Assembly: GCA_034437695.1 (NCBI GenBank)
Contig: DAOTTJ010000245.1
Location: 1 to 5,264 of the forward strand
Direction: 5' to 3'
DNA length: 5,264 nt
From: Paraktedonobacter sp034437695
GTDB lineage: Bacteria; Chloroflexota; Ktedonobacteria; Ktedonobacterales; Ktedonobacteraceae
Shown: piece by piece, positions 5,243 through 5,264 of the stretch
Position numbering within the stretch: the first letter of the stretch is position 1
Layout of the letters: the number at the start of each line of letters is the position of its first letter
Position numbers and translations under genes: made by a program
The notes under the pieces: generated by a model
The model's database searches: none
Told to the model about the DNA's origin: nothing
The model's input: the letters and a program-made list of their open reading frames with translations, nothing else

Positions 5243-5264
5243 TGGACGCTTTCTTCGCCTGTAT

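Overview
The window most resembles the chromosome of a Ktedonobacteria-type Chloroflexota bacterium. This is inferred from style, not from a marker gene: mid-range GC, an N-terminal XRE-type helix-turn-helix fused to a membrane segment, a YbjQ-family gene and a group II intron. No rRNA, tRNA, CRISPR array, integrase or DDE transposase was seen.

Left part (1-1200, + strand): an AT-rich upstream region leads into a gene for a membrane-anchored helix-turn-helix protein whose predicted outside part resembles a beta-sandwich domain of secreted proteins. The reading frame breaks near 775-786 and continues one frame over to a stop at 1142-1144. A good intrinsic terminator follows 12 bases later, so 265-1144 was probably one gene. 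Between it and the next gene, 1259-1507 on the - strand holds an unrecognised, protein-like open frame that may be a gene remnant.

Middle (1489-2176): a well-formed GNAT acetyltransferase gene with a strong ribosome binding site, then a strong hairpin in the gap between it and the convergent gene on the - strand.

Right part (2176-5264, - strand): the main feature. A YbjQ-family (PF01906) gene is split by a complete 2454-nt group II intron. The intron starts with GTGCG at 4719, has a canonical 34-nt domain V and a domain VI with a bulged A, and ends in CCTAC at 2266. Its domain IV encodes an intact 607-residue reverse transcriptase/maturase with a C-terminal HNH nuclease. Joining base 4720 to base 2265 keeps the frame and restores the family's C-terminal strand (…WMEV|TSIGTAVRYV…). 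This fixes both splice sites to the base. Without splicing the protein ends after three intron-encoded residues. Upstream of the split gene is a consensus-like promoter whose -35 box lies inside an 18-bp palindrome, a possible operator.

How the parts work together: the intron's protein and ribozyme are expected to act on each other, and the host gene depends on that splicing for a full-length product. The helix-turn-helix gene and the acetyltransferase show no clear functional link to it.
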